In this document: one piece after another, positions 21,998 to 32,282 of the stretch
Position numbering within the stretch: position 1 is the stretch's first letter
How the letters are laid out: every line of letters begins with the position of its first letter
Notes under the pieces: model-generated
What the model was told of the DNA's origin: nothing
Seen by the model: the letters and a program-made list of their open reading frames with translations, nothing else
Database searches by the model: none
Translations under genes and position numbers: made by a program
From: Bathynomus jamesi
Lineage: Eukaryota; Arthropoda; Malacostraca; Isopoda; Cirolanidae
Length of the DNA stretch: 64,000 nt
Assembly (NCBI GenBank): GCA_023014485.1
Contig: JAJOZX010006161.1
Location: 124,001-188,000, forward strand
Direction: 5' to 3'

Positions 21998-22206
21998 GCC
22001 ACATTTACGGCATTCATTACATTCAACGTTCATGCACTCTTCACAAAGAGTCAGTGGGGAATAACCTCCTTTTTCTCTGGATTTGTGTCAGTCTCTATTT
22101 CATAATACAGTTATACAAGGTTTATTTTTAGGCTTGGCATCTTTCATATAATATACATACTTTAAACCATCCGCTTTATATTTCTCATGACATGTAGTAC
22201 AGTGAG

Positions 22207-22275
22207 AATCTGTGAATGTGGCATGTTTCATATGATGGATAATTGGTGTAAGTTTGTGCATAAATGCCATGAAAT
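22207..22275. other. Spacer at the centre of palindrome I
   Basis: Sequence 22168-22206 is the inverted complement of 22276-22315 with few mismatches. The 69 bp between them are the unpaired spacer and encode, on the plus strand, the start of the PolB zinc-finger region (ECGMFHMMDNW). PolB elements 1 and 2 diverge from this point. Confidence 0.7.
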
Positions 22276-24890
22276 TCACTGTTCTACATGTCATGAAAAA
22301 TATAAGGCGGATGGAGTGAAGTATGTATGTTATATGTAATAAGCCTAAAAATAGCCCTTGTATAACCGTGTACTACAATATAGAAAAATTCAGGATCGCT
22401 GAAACCAAAGAGGTTATTCCACATTTACTTGTAAGTCAGACTATCTGTGATGAGTGCATGGATGTCGAGTGTGATGAGTGTCACAAATATGGTGAACAGA
22501 CATGTTTTTAAAACGATTGCACACGACAGCCCTGTGAAACTCTTTGTATCCTATATTATCAAGTCAGCGGACAAGTTCAATAAAATGACTGTATATTCTT
22601 CCTCATAAAGGAGCAAATTTTGACACATAGTTCCTTTATAAGGAGTTGATTGAACACGAGTCATCGGAGATATTTACAGGCGACCCCTTGAAAAGAGGCA
22701 ACAAACTAATACAAGTGCAGATAAAAGGTAATATTCAGTTTAAAGACAACCTGCTGTTCACACCTTGTAAATTAGCCAAGCTACCGAAGGTCATGGGTGT
22801 AGCCGCTGAAGTTTTAAAAGGGTATTTCCCTTACACTTTCCTCACTAACGAAACCTTAAACTACGTAGGACTTCCTCCCCACAAACATTACTTTAACTAC
22901 ACCAACATGAGTGATAGTGAGCGTGAAGATTTTGACCGCTACTACAACAGTTTTAATGAACTTAGTCCATACAATATAGCTGATGAATGTGAGCGTTATT
23001 GCGTGAATGATGTACGCCTGCTTAGAGTATGTCTCCAGGCCTTTAGAAGGATGCACATAGCCCCTTTCAAATGCGATCCGCTGCAAGTCGCAACCACGAT
23101 CGCCTCATTATGTTTTACTGTGTTCAAGAATAACTTCATGCCTAAAGACACCTTAGCTGAAATTCACAGAAACATTCCAGGCAGCTATGGGCACAAGGCT
23201 ATTTACTGGCTCATATACCTGTAGCAACAGACCGGGGTATACATAAAACACGCCCGAAACACGGGGGAAGTACCCATTAAAGTCAATGGTCGTGTTTTTT
23301 GGGTTGATGGTCTAAGTGATGATCCAATCACTGGTGAGAAGACTGTGTACTCCTTTAACGGCTGCTGTTGGCAAGGATGCCCACGCCCTGAGTGTGCCGT
23401 CACATGGGACCTCCGTGGAAGATCCCCCGCCGACAGCCTCGCATGGACCCGTAACCGCGATCAACTTATAGGCTTCCAGTTCACTCACAAGATCTTGTGG
23501 GAGCATGAGTATGATGCACGGATGGAAATAGATGGCCAGTACTGTGAAGAAAAAAGGGCCATCAAACGTTCAATGGTGTTGGACCCCCCTCAAATGCGGA
23601 GACAGCTTGTTTGGAGGGCGTACAAACCGATTCAAGCTATACTTTCCGCCTACGGAGGGCGTGAAACTCCATTACTACGACTTGTTCTTTATATTCCTAC
23701 GTGATGAAGAACAATCTGTACCCCGTTGCTGCATCTGAAAAACCAGTGGGGACCCGCCATGCCAACCATCGAGGAGTTCTCAGCTAACTTGAGTGAGGGT
23801 TACTTTGGACTCTCTTTCGTAGACGAGCTCCCCCATCGCGATTTATGGAAGCCTATCTTACCCGGCGTTAAACAGCACAAGCTCATGTTTCCCCTGTGCG
23901 TGAAGTGCGCAGAGCAGAACAATGGGGATTGTAATCATACGACCAGTCAGCGTAAGATCAGAGGTGTATATACAAGCCCTGAGCTGGACCTAGCCGTTCG
24001 CCATGGATACAGAATATTGAAGATACATGAGGTGTGGAGGTTTCAGAAGCTACCCAACCTTTTCACACCATATATAAACACTTTTTTGAAGGATAAGGTA
24101 GAAGCATCGGGGTATCCGCGAGGAGTTGATACCGAAGATGAAAAATCAGCTTATATTCAGCGTTACCGTGCCCGTGAAGGTATACAGCTTCACCGTCCCC
24201 AAATTGTTAAGAATCCTGGCAAGCGTTTTAGTGCAAAGTTGTGTCTAAACAGTCTTTGGTGAAAATTTGCACAGAATACTGGCAAAGGGAACGTTCATTT
24301 CGTACAAAGTTATAGTGAAGTCTGGGATTATGCCAACGCTCCCGATAAAGAGGTTATGGAGATCGTGAATGTGGGTAATACTGACATAATAAAGTACAAC
24401 ATCACTTGGGCGGAGGGTGCTGTACGCTGACACAGATAGCGTAATATTCACAGAGAGGGAGGGTGAATTCATGTTTCGTATTGGGGAATTCCTCGGAGAG
24501 TTAACTGACGAGATCAAGGATGAGTATGGTGATGGTGCATACGCTGACTCATTTGTATCAACAAGATCAAAAACTTATGGGGTACGGGTGAGGGTGGGGG
24601 AGGATATGAAATATATCGTGAAGGCTAAGGGTATCACGTTTAACCACGCGAACCGACGAGTGGTTAACTTTCTCTCGTTGAAGGATCTAGTGTGCTTGGA
24701 AGATGAGGACAACCATCCACCCCAACTGACTTTGGGGACTCACAATTTTCGGTCGCAGAAACTGGGGTGTATGAAGGAACTTAGGAGCCCGAAGGTATGC
24801 CGTAACACCTATACGAAACATTACCAGGTGCCTGGTACCTATGATACCGTACCCTTTGGATACCTTAATACACACACACACACACACATA
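22276..24890 (+). pseudogene. DNA polymerase B, protein-primed type (element 2)
   Basis: In order: CHEKYKADG zinc-finger end; VYYNIE-like exonuclease I remnant (22370-22385); C-rich linker; KRLHTTAL-type region; exonuclease II remnant with TGA inside KGANFDT (22605); LAKLPKVMGVAAEVLKGYFP (22780); ERYCVNDVRLLRVCLQAF, exonuclease III; the YSFNGCCWQGCPRPEC region; the FPPTEGVKLHYYD motif A start, frameshifted before SLYP (23690); the FLKDKVEASGYPRGVDTEDE region; motif B NSLW followed by TGA in place of Gly (24258); motif C LYADTDSVIF intact (24420); thumb to FGYLN. About 90 bp before motif C (the FTTAYAR helix of element 1) are deleted. It is the most compact copy but non-functional. Confidence 0.75.
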
Positions 24891-24892
24891 TA

Positions 24893-24951
<59 letters not shown>
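24868..24951. repeat. CA-TA-GT microsatellite after PolB 2
   Basis: (CA)n, a short (TA)n and (GT)n in succession form an almost perfect hairpin directly behind the PolB reading frame, whose last codons run into the CA tract. Confidence 0.85.
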
Positions 24952-24953
<2 letters not shown>

Positions 24954-25172
24954 GTTAACGATATGTTTATTTATTACGTATATTTGTTTCAATTAGGGTT
25001 TCATTTTCTTCTTTGTGTTCGTGCTTGTGTACAATCCTAAGCTCCACCCACTGTGAGCTCGGTCATGTGACTCCTGCTACTACCTGGGCATATCTCTACT
25101 CCGGCGTACTCAGTTGACCTCTGCAAACCCTGGACCTAGACGTGTATTTTCTCACGTAGACGAAACAATAGT

Positions 25173-25870
25173 GATGGCTATTGTTGATATTGCGTGTTCG
25201 ACGTTTATGAAGTGGTATTCGGTAAAGTCGAAAGATGTGGTGAATACTGAAAGACGACCTACCCCCACCCTCTTTTTAGAATTTTAAGGCTACATTGAAT
25301 CGCACGAAGGAGCAAGATGTCCAAATACTCTATGGATATTCTGGCGAGAGTATTGCAGGATTTCGCGGCACAAACGACGTAATGGACTATGTTGTAGTGC
25401 TAAACTGTATAAAAGCGTACATATACCGTGAGGTGAAAGAAACAACGCGTGCAGAAGAGAAGCAACGGATATGGATAATGAATCGTGTTGATGAGTGGTG
25501 TGACAGGCGGTATTATATCATGCTGCATCATACCGAGTACGCGTACCCTGCGGCTGAAAATGTGAACCTTGTCATCATGGACAACCTAAGTACTTTTACC
25601 ACTACATCCACATATATCATGAAGAGGTTCGCAGTGAGGTTGTGGCCAAAGGACTGTGAGTTTTTAATAGAATTTAGAGACGAGTATCGATTGTTAAACA
25701 AAAAGGATAAATACCTGTATAGTAACATGTTTCTCGCAAATAGTGCACCGGATTGTTAATGTGTGGAGAACGTCTATTGCGCATAAAACATTAAAACTGA
25801 AGTTATCCCATGTGTCCGAAAATTGCCCTGTAAATGGCCACAAGTACTTGTATGATTCATGCTAGAACAA
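25173..25870 (+). pseudogene. P2, element 2 (uncharacterised PolB-element protein)
   Basis: An ATG at 25173 starts MAIVDIACSTFMKWYSVKSK, matched by MATFNIACSSSMK at 48810 on the minus strand, so this is the likely gene start. After a stop near 25287, the body continues at 25295-25759: KAYIYREVKETTRAEEKQRI, DEWCDRRYYIMLHHTEYAYP, AENVNLVIMDNL, CEFLIEFRDEYRLLNKKDKY. The LHHT and EFxxEYRL segments are the most conserved across copies. No domain is recognised. It lies immediately downstream of PolB on the same strand in all three copies, so it is likely part of the element's replication or particle machinery, which is inference only. Confidence 0.5.
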
Positions 25871-25990
25871 ATCCGTACACGATTCAACAGCTTATGGTGT
25901 GACTCGCTCCCCCGTCGAGCCGATCCGCTTAGCCGTGGCTCCTAGTCATCTCAGAGCTTGAACCGACTGGACGTGCACTCCTCGAATACG

Positions 25991-27032
25991 ATGGAACTTC
26001 CTTTGAGAAGCATTCTCAATGCCACGTACGATGTGTCCATGACGAAGTCATTGCGCGTGTTCAGGCGTGAAACCGGTGCCATTAACTATGTACATGAAAC
26101 GATTTGTAGACAAGCAAACTCTGGTAAACGTAATTTTGTTTATTTAAGTTGAGGAGATGAATACAGTCTTAGTGATAGTTGAGAAGTAGGGTGAGGACCG
26201 TTATAGAATACCTGCAGGTGTAGGTACAAGAAGAGAGCAGATTAGTGACGCCCCCTCATATCCCTTTCTTTTTACGTTGTATATAAATAACGATCAGCCA
26301 TGCATTGATATACGACTGATGTGGAAGAATGCATCTGATAACGTTCTTGTCCCTACACGAAACCGATTCATCCTCGATAGAATGTTTGAAATCGTCAGAT
26401 TCCCCAAGCTGAAGTCTATATTAGACGCGCGTGTTACGGATATGATTTATTTTGACACGGTTCTTGAATACGCATACACCGCTCTGCTCGAGAGATTTAT
26501 AGAATGTAGGAATGAGCAGGGGGAGAATGGTTTGGAGATGGATGCTTATTTAAAAGGTTTAGACTCTTCGAAATACCATGAACTTTGGTACAAAGGACTT
26601 GAGCGGGCAGAGCTCGCCTACACTGTTCACCCTGAAGAATTGTACCTCTATATAATGAGCAGCTGTCGTTACGACTTGGAAGATTATTTCAATTGCCGCT
26701 ATGCATTGTGAGGAAGAGTTTATGCTTGAAAAGCTCGGGTCGATAAGAAAAACCCTCGATTGGAAAAGAGTTTTATAAACTTGTATTTAATAATGATTTG
26801 ATTGCTAACGCTACCCTCTTTGTACGTGCTTTTGATTGTATTTTATCCGTGTTTAAAGATAACTCACCAACCGAATGTAAAGTAGGCACAAAAATAGTAT
26901 TGAACGATATGAAGGCTATTTACATCGAGTATAGTTATTCCTAACTTGAGCGGTGAAATAATGATAAATCGTATTTACTGCGTAGTGCAAAGCAATAATG
27001 ATGTGACTGTAGACTCAAGTTTAGTGTTTTAG
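25991..27032 (+). pseudogene. P3/P4, element 2 (uncharacterised PolB-element protein)
   Basis: Start MELPLRSILNATYDVSMTKS at 25991 is shared with MELPLSSILNAVYDVSVTKS at 47980 (minus). The frame then runs through SGKRNFVYLS and, after stops near 26150-26250, CIDIRLMWKNASDNVLVPTR, NRFILDRMFEIVRFPKLK, EYAYTALLERFIECR, MDAYLKGLDSSKYHELWYKG, and SCRYDLEDYFNCRYA. In another frame it continues with the NPRLEKS..., CKVGTKIVLNDMKAIY and VVQSNNDV segments (P4). P3 and P4 probably form one protein of about 340 residues in the intact element. It is not similar to any Polinton capsid, ATPase or integrase that I can recognise by eye. Confidence 0.5.
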
Positions 27033-27107
27033 TTAAGCGCAGTAGAATGAATGTATTTTGATGTATATTTGTTTTCAATATATTTAATTATTTAATATAA
27101 TTGTGTA

Positions 27108-27154
<47 letters not shown>

Positions 27155-27417
27155 TTTTTCCTGTACTAATATGTTGATGATTATACTCCATCGTTTTGTA
27201 TATTATAATTTTTATTTTCAATATATTTAATTAATTAATATAATTGTGTATATATGTATTTTTCCTGTACTAATATGTTGATGATTATACTCCATCGTTT
27301 TGTATATTATTATTTTTTATTTTCAATATATTTAATATTATTTTTTTATTTTCAATATATTTAATTATTTAATATGTATATATATATATATATATATACA
27401 CACACATATATATATAT
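27033..27417. repeat. AT-rich tract with TA microsatellites and a roughly 100-bp direct repeat
   Basis: (TA)n at 27113-27148 and 27377-27396. The sequence TTTTCCTGTACTAATATGTT and its continuation through CTCCATCGTTTTGTATATTA occur at about 27157 and 27257, with a diverged third copy near 27720. No coding potential. Confidence 0.7.
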
Positions 27418-27705
27418 GCGCCTCCGTAGTGTAGTGGTTAGCGTCGCTGACTACGAATCCATCGACCCCGGGTTCGAGACCCGACGGCAGTCGGCGCGCA
27501 GCAAAACCCAGCTGTTCATCCTTCCACACAATAAAGAAAGTGGTTGGTAGATAAATGGGTACTCTAGGTGGCCTAGTGGTTAAGACGCTGGGCTGCTGAT
27601 GGGACGTGGTTCGGATTCCACGTTAAACTGTAAGTCTAAGGTGGAGTGAAAAGCTTAACCTTCGTCAGAATGAACAATTCGGGCGGAAGCTAACCAAAGG
27701 TTATA
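27418..27705 (+). repeat. SINE-like element with two different tRNA-like heads
   Basis: First unit 27420-27492: A box TAGTGTAGTGG, B box GGTTCGAGACC inside a CCCGGG/CCCG T-arm. Second unit about 27562-27625: A box TGGCCTAGTGG, B-box-like GGTTCGGATTCC flanked by CGTG/CACG. Both fit Pol III internal promoters. The acceptor arm of the first pairs only in part (5 of 7), so a working tRNA is unlikely. It is bounded by TA tracts. The second unit's tail (CCACGTTAAACTGTAAGTCT) resembles 53437-53458. Confidence 0.6.
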
Positions 27706-27954
27706 TATATATATATAATTTCTCCTGTAGTTATATTGGTGGTTATACTTCATCGTTTTGTATATTATTAATTTTTATTTTTATTATATATATATATATA
27801 TATATTCCTCGTTTGCATAGGATTGTATATTATTTTCTATATATTTCGTGAAATTGATTCCAATAATTCGTCTAAATAAACAGAATAATGTAATGGTGTT
27901 TTATGTAATTCTTTTGGTTGTATATATAAACGATATTATTATTTAATTATATGT

Positions 27955-28380
27955 ATACCAAATGGCTGGTTAGGCCTTCTAAACCGACTGACGGATTTCT
28001 AAGCCAACTGTCAAGAATATCTGAATAGCGCAATCTGGCAGCTGAAGAGTTAATTAATATATACACGTGACTTTTAGGTCAACTGGCGGGTTAAGCCAAC
28101 TGCCGGATTAAGCCAACTGTCGGATAATGTCAACTGGTGGGAAGCCAACTGTCAAGAATATATGCTTTAATTAAATAAATAGCGCAATCTGGCAACTCAA
28201 CCCTAATAATGTACACCTGAACAAGCCATTTACGCCTTCTAAATCAGATTAAGCCTTCTAAGCAAACCGGCGGATTAAGCCAACTGGTTGGTTAGTACCT
28301 TATAAGACAGCTGACGATCGGATGAACTCTCATTATGCGTCTGGCAGGAGCCAGGCGAACACCCCTCTCTCTTTCTTAGG
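27955..28380. repeat. Degenerate minisatellite (AAGCCAACTG units), shared flank of PolB elements
   Basis: Units of about 20 bp built around TTAAGCCAACTG or TCTAAGCCAACTGTC recur at least ten times. The same sequence family appears inverted at 46260-46480 (GCCAGTTGGCTTAGAAGGCT). Both lie outside P4, so they mark the outer part of the same element. GCGCAATCTGGCA also recurs (28031, 28182, and inverted near 46385). Confidence 0.65.
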
Positions 28381-28879
28381 TTAAGGCTTAGGTTAGGTTT
28401 TTCTTTGGGGCGGGTGAGGCCGTTCCCTTTCTCCCCCAAAGACCCTCCTCCTTTCTCTCCCTCTCTTAAGAGGCCGTCCCACCTTCTCCCCCAAAGAGGT
28501 TAGGGGGAGTTCCCCTTCATTGCAGCTTGGGAGATAACCCCACCCCCGCTTGTTGCATAACCACCCCTTTTGTTGCATAAACTCTCGCAACATTCATTCT
28601 TTGTAACATTGCTCAACATTTGCAATTGTATTGCTCTTACCTTTAGCAGTCACACTACTTATTGTTTATGTTCAACAAATTTTGTTAGTGAACATCGCTC
28701 AAGTTTTAATTCTGGGAGACCACAAAGGCTGTAAAACTTTGGTAATAAAATTTTTATTCTCATTTTAGTTATAAAATACATAAGATTTATAAAATATAGG
28801 AAATGCCTCCATTAAAAAAAAAAAAATGAATTTTGAATTTCGAAACAGAACTTGAATCCTAAGTTTACAAATGAAATCA
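28381..28879. other. Pyrimidine-rich flank with short duplication
   Basis: TTCTCCCCCAAAGA with preceding GAGGCCGT occurs twice (about 28420-28441 and 28471-28498). TTGTTGCATAA and CAACATTGCTCAACATTTGC (near 28550-28625) resemble the inverted TTGCAACA repeats at 46070-46150. No coding region is seen. Confidence 0.5.
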
Positions 28880-29560
28880 AATTAACATTTTACTCTTTTG
28901 GCATTCCTATTAAAAAAATTGTTGAATATGTTTCCCTTCTGTTTCAACAATTTTCTTCAATCTTGTACGAAATCATCAATGGTTCGGTCGATCTGCTCCT
29001 GTAGTAATCTTCCCACTTCTCCACAAGAAGCTGACGTTTCTGTACCAAATTTTCCCAGATTCCTTAGTCAACAGGGTTCAAGTCAGGACTGTTAGGTGGC
29101 CAATTTTGGGGTTCAAGTAATTCTGGGACATTATTTTTTATGTATTCCACAGTTGCTACTGTTGTATGGGACGTAGCTCCGTCTTGATGAAAAAGATGAT
29201 AACCACCGTTGGCCAGATTTTGTATTTCGGGAAGCATGTTTCGCAGCAGAGTATTTCGATAGTATTCGGCATAATCACGATATTTTATAACCCTGCAAAA
29301 AAAATCGTATATTAGAATTTACAAAAGTGAAAATGGAAATAAGGGATTCTTGATTAGTTTCTCGAGCATCAGTTGTAGTATTATTAGAAAAATATTTAAT
29401 AAATCGTTATTTTTGATAGGTAAAAACTGAAATTTGGTTTACAGATAGATGTTTTATATATCCTTTATGTGTATAAGTTTCATACTGATTGTTTGAAAAA
29501 TGTTGATTCCATGGATGTTTTTAGAGTGAACCCTTTTTTTTTTTGCTGACGGTATATATA
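28880..29560 (-). pseudogene. Tc1/mariner transposase, C-terminal catalytic half
   Basis: The minus strand from about 29295 reads YAEYYRNTLLRNMLPEIQN, then YHLFHQDGATSHTT (second catalytic Asp in the QDGAxxH context), then WPPNSPDLNPVD followed by a stop where a Tyr or Phe is usual, then GIWENLVQKRQLL. This is the D,D34-37(D/E) half of a Tc1/mariner-type transposase; the DNA-binding domain is absent. The sequence GAACCCTTTTTTTTTTTTGC near 29528-29545 before a TA tract may be its remaining terminus. Confidence 0.7.
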
Positions 29561-29564
29561 TATA

Positions 29565-32001
29565 TATACACAAACTCAGAATGGTCCCCTGAGAAAATTA
29601 TATGTTAAACACAGACCGTGCATGGAACAAGGAACTCTTCTGGGAAAATTAAATCCACTATAGTCCGAATAAGTAATGGTAAATGACAAATACCATAGTT
29701 TTTCTTTTTCATGATGCTAGCCCGACGTGGGCAACGGGTCTCTCGCAAAGAGATCCCATAAATATAGCTTCCCTCACCAGCTATCTGCAAAGCAGACAGG
29801 ATCCAGCTTTGGGACATGGACCTAGGGTTTAAAGCAAGCCTAGTCCCTACATTCAGAACCTCTATATAAGTAAAAGACTCGTTGCATTCACGTCGGATTG
29901 AATAAATCAAAGAAAAAGGGGTAACTATTGTATTTTTAGCCAAAAAAAACAAAACTTAAACCTCAACCGGGACATTGAGCGTTCACTTTTCAAGGCACGT
30001 AACACGTCCGTTTAATATACACAAACTCAGAATGGTCCCCTGAGAAAATTATATGTTAAACGCAGACCGTGCATGGAACAAGGAACTCTTCTGGGAAAAT
30101 TAAATCCACTATAGTCCGAATAAGTAATGGTAAATGACAAATACCATAGTTTTTCTTTTTCATGATGCTAGCCCGACGTGGGCAACGGGTCTCTCGCAAA
30201 GAGATCCCATAAATATAGCTTCCCTCACCAGCTATCTGCAAAGCAGACAGGATCCAGCTTTGGGACATGGACCTAGGGTTTAAAGCAAGCCTAGTCCCTA
30301 CATTCAGAACCTCTATATAAGTAAAAGACTCGTTGCATTCACGTCGGATTGAATAAATCAAAGAAAAAGGGGTAACTATTGTATTTTTAGCCAAAAAAAA
30401 AAAAACTTAAACCTCAACCGGAACATTGAGCGTCCACTTTTCAAGGCACGTAACATGTCCGTTTAATATACACAAACTCAGAATGGTCCCCTGAGAAAAT
30501 TATATGTTAAACACAGACCGTGCATGGAACAAGGAACTCTTCTGGGAAAATTAAATCCACTATAGTCCGAATAAGTAATGGTAAATGACAAATACCATAG
30601 TTTTTCTTTTTCATGATGCTAGCCCGACGTGGGCAACGGGTCTCTCGCAAAGAGATCCCATAAATATAGCTTCCCTCACCAGCTATCTGCAAAGCAGACA
30701 GGATCCAGCTTTGGGACATGGACCTAGGGTTTAAAGCAAGCCTAGTCCCTACATTCAGAACCTCTATATAAGTAAAAGACTCGTTGCATTCACGTCGGAT
30801 TGAATAAATCAAAGAAAAAGGGGTAACTATTGTATTTTTAGCCAAAAAAAACAAAACTTAAACCTCAACCGGGACATTGAGCGTCCACTTTTCAAGGCAC
30901 GTAACACGGCCGTTTAATATACACAAACTCAGAATGGTCCCCTGAGAAAATTATGTTAAACACAGACCGTGCATGAACAAGGAACTCTTCTGGGAAAATT
31001 AAATCCACTATAGTTCGAATAAGTAATGGTAAATGACAAATACCATAGTTTTTCTTTTTCATGATGCTAGCCCGACGTGGGCAACGGGTCTCTCGCAAAG
31101 AGATCCCATAAATATAGCTTCCCTCACAGCTATCTGCAAAGCAGACAGGATCCAGCTTTGGGACATGGACCTAGGGTTTAAAGCAAGCCTAGTCCCTACA
31201 TTCAGAACCTCTATATAAGTAAAAGACTCGTTGCATTCACGTCGGATTGAATAAATCAAAGAAAAAGGGGTAACTATTGTATTTTTAGCCAAAAAAACCA
31301 AAACTTAAACCTCAACCGGGACATTGAGCGTCCACTTTTCAAGGCACGTAACACGTCCGTTGCAGATAGCTGGTGAGGGAAGCTATATTTATGGGATCTC
31401 TTTGCGAGAGACCCGTTGCCCACGTCGGGCTAGCATCATGAAAAAGAAAAACTATGGTATTTGTCATTTACCATTACTTATTCGGACTATAGTGGATTTA
31501 ATTTTCCCAGAAGAGTTCCTTGTTCCATGCACGGTCTGTGTTTAACATATAATTTTCTCATGGGACCATTCTGAGTTTGTGTATATTAAACGAACGTGTT
31601 ACGTGCCTTGAAAAGTGGACGCTCAATGTCCCGGTTGAGGTTTAAGTTTTGGATTTTTTGGCTAAAAATACAATAGTTACCCCTTTTTCTTTGATTTATT
31701 CAATCCGACGTGAATGCAACGAGTCTTTTACTTATATAGAGGTTCTGAATGTAGGGACTAGGCTTGCTTTAAACCCTAGGTCCATGTCCCAAAGCTGGAT
31801 CCTGTCTGCTTTGCAGATAGCTGGTGAGGGAAGCTATATTTATGAGATCTCTTTGCGAGAGACCCGTTGCCCACGTCGGGCTAGCATCATGAAAAAGAAA
31901 AACTATGGTATTTGTCATTTACCATTACTTATTCGGACTATAGTGGATTTAATTTTCCCAGAAGAGTTCCTTGTTCCATGCACGGTCTGTGTTTAACATA
32001 T
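29565..32001. repeat. 451-bp tandem array, four direct plus about 1.5 inverted units
   Basis: The landmark CAAACTCAGAATGG begins at 29571, 30022, 30473 and 30924: exact 451-bp steps. At 31361 the fourth unit stops after AACACGTCCGTT and the sequence turns round: an inverted part unit (31362 to about 31590) and a nearly full inverted unit (to 32001). Units are almost identical apart from small indels in unit 4. Each full unit has a 112-115-codon open frame on its sense strand (minus for 29605-31301, plus for 31324-31996) with SLRETRCPRRASIMKKKNYG near the end. Short hairpins (ATAGCT/AGCTAT; CCCGACGTGGGCAACGGG) occur within. I do not recognise the unit. Confidence 0.85.
29605..29952 (-). CDS. 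Repeated hypothetical 115-aa frame of the 451-bp unit
   Basis: The frame starts MFFLAKNTIVTPFSLIYSIR, passes ESFTYIEVLNVGTRLALNP and QSWILSALQIAGEGSYIYGI, and ends EFLVPCTVCV. Nearly identical copies lie at 30056-30394, 30507-30854, in two pieces at 30892-31301, and inverted at 31324-31545 and 31649-31996. Identity between copies reflects recent amplification, so an open frame is weak evidence of coding. No domain or signal peptide is recognised. It may be an accidental frame or a fragment of a transposon protein carried by the satellite. Confidence 0.25.
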   Translation of the reverse strand: MFFLAKNTIVTPFSLIYSIRRECNESFTYIEVLNVGTRLALNPRSMSQSWILSALQIAGEGSYIYGISLRETRCPRRASIMKKKNYGICHLPLLIRTIVDLIFPEEFLVPCTVCV

Positions 32002-32059
32002 ATATAAGAAGCGAATGTTGAGAGAGAGAGAAAGAGAGATTTAAAGGGAACCTAATTCC

Positions 32060-32061
32060 GT

Positions 32062-32118
<57 letters not shown>
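32060..32118. repeat. TA microsatellites around the hairpins
   Basis: (TA)n at about 32064-32118, again at 32287-32313 and at 32519-32540, where it continues into (CA)n. The three tracts separate the 451-bp array, the two hairpins and the Penelope-like region. Confidence 0.85.
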
Positions 32119-32122
<4 letters not shown>

Positions 32123-32156
32123 ATTATTTCACGAAAGTAACACGTGAAAAATATTT

Positions 32157-32282
32157 ATGATGAATAAAACCACGAAGGAAAGGAAACACAAAATGGTGCT
32201 CAAGCGCTTTCGTTCCTGAGGATGTCATTAGACGAAAGCGCTTGAGCACCATTTTGTGTTTCCTTTCCTTCGTGGTTTTATT

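Larger units (their letters stand above)
12199..22206 (-). mobile_element. PolB element 1 (Polinton-like), minus strand, left arm of palindrome I
   Basis: On the minus strand: protein-primed-type DNA polymerase B (22206 down to 15479), a CA/TA microsatellite, then proteins P2 (14960-14216), P3 (13070-12681) and P4 (near 12480-12300). The same order recurs at 22276-27032 (plus) and 57216-46900 (minus). Four other transposons are nested inside: mariner at 13256-14159 and 19594-20504, hAT at 16508-18857 and 21200-21997. No capsid, integrase, ATPase or protease typical of full Polintons is seen, so it is either a deleted Polinton or a distinct PolB element. Confidence 0.65.
15479..22206 (-). pseudogene. 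DNA polymerase B, protein-primed type (element 1), broken by four insertions
   Basis: Pieces read leftwards from 22206: a CxxCH segment (CTTCHEKYKADG); the cysteine-rich linker ECNECRKCG; NIFKTTVRDTPVKLFV; the exonuclease II segment (ILVHNA then KFDTRFLYK); LAKLPKVMGV; exonuclease III-like ERYCVNDARVLR (20700); GGRTNPFKLYFPPTKSVKLH leading to motif A YDFYSLYPYV (19110); the FLKDKV-type region (16400); motif B NSLWG with an extra base (16195); motif C LYANTDSVIF (15930); and the C-terminal thumb to 15479. The first Asp of motif C (normally DTDS) is Asn. With frameshifts and four transposons inside, it is inactive. Confidence 0.75.
22276..27032 (+). mobile_element. PolB element 2, plus strand, right arm of palindrome I
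   Basis: This arm repeats, in opposite orientation, the gene order of element 1: PolB, CA/TA/GT microsatellite, P2, P3, P4. It lacks the four nested transposons of the left arm, which shows that those insertions came after the two copies separated or entered only one. The following 27033-28700 sequence is partly homologous to 46900-46000, which flanks element 3, so the element extends beyond P4. Confidence 0.65.

Noticed and set aside
27418..27500. Functional tRNA gene
   Set aside because: Pol III boxes are good, but the acceptor arm pairs only partly and no convincing anticodon arm can be drawn; a SINE head fits better.
29605..29952. Hammerhead ribozyme in the 451-bp unit
   Set aside because: CTGGTGAGGGAAGC resembles the core, but the conserved A of CUGAUGA is changed and no stem II separates it from the GAA; it is better read as a simple hairpin.
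29565..32001. CRISPR-like or gene-cluster reading of the 451-bp array
   Set aside because: Units are long and nearly identical without spacers, and the window is eukaryotic. The repeated open frame is explained by recent duplication.
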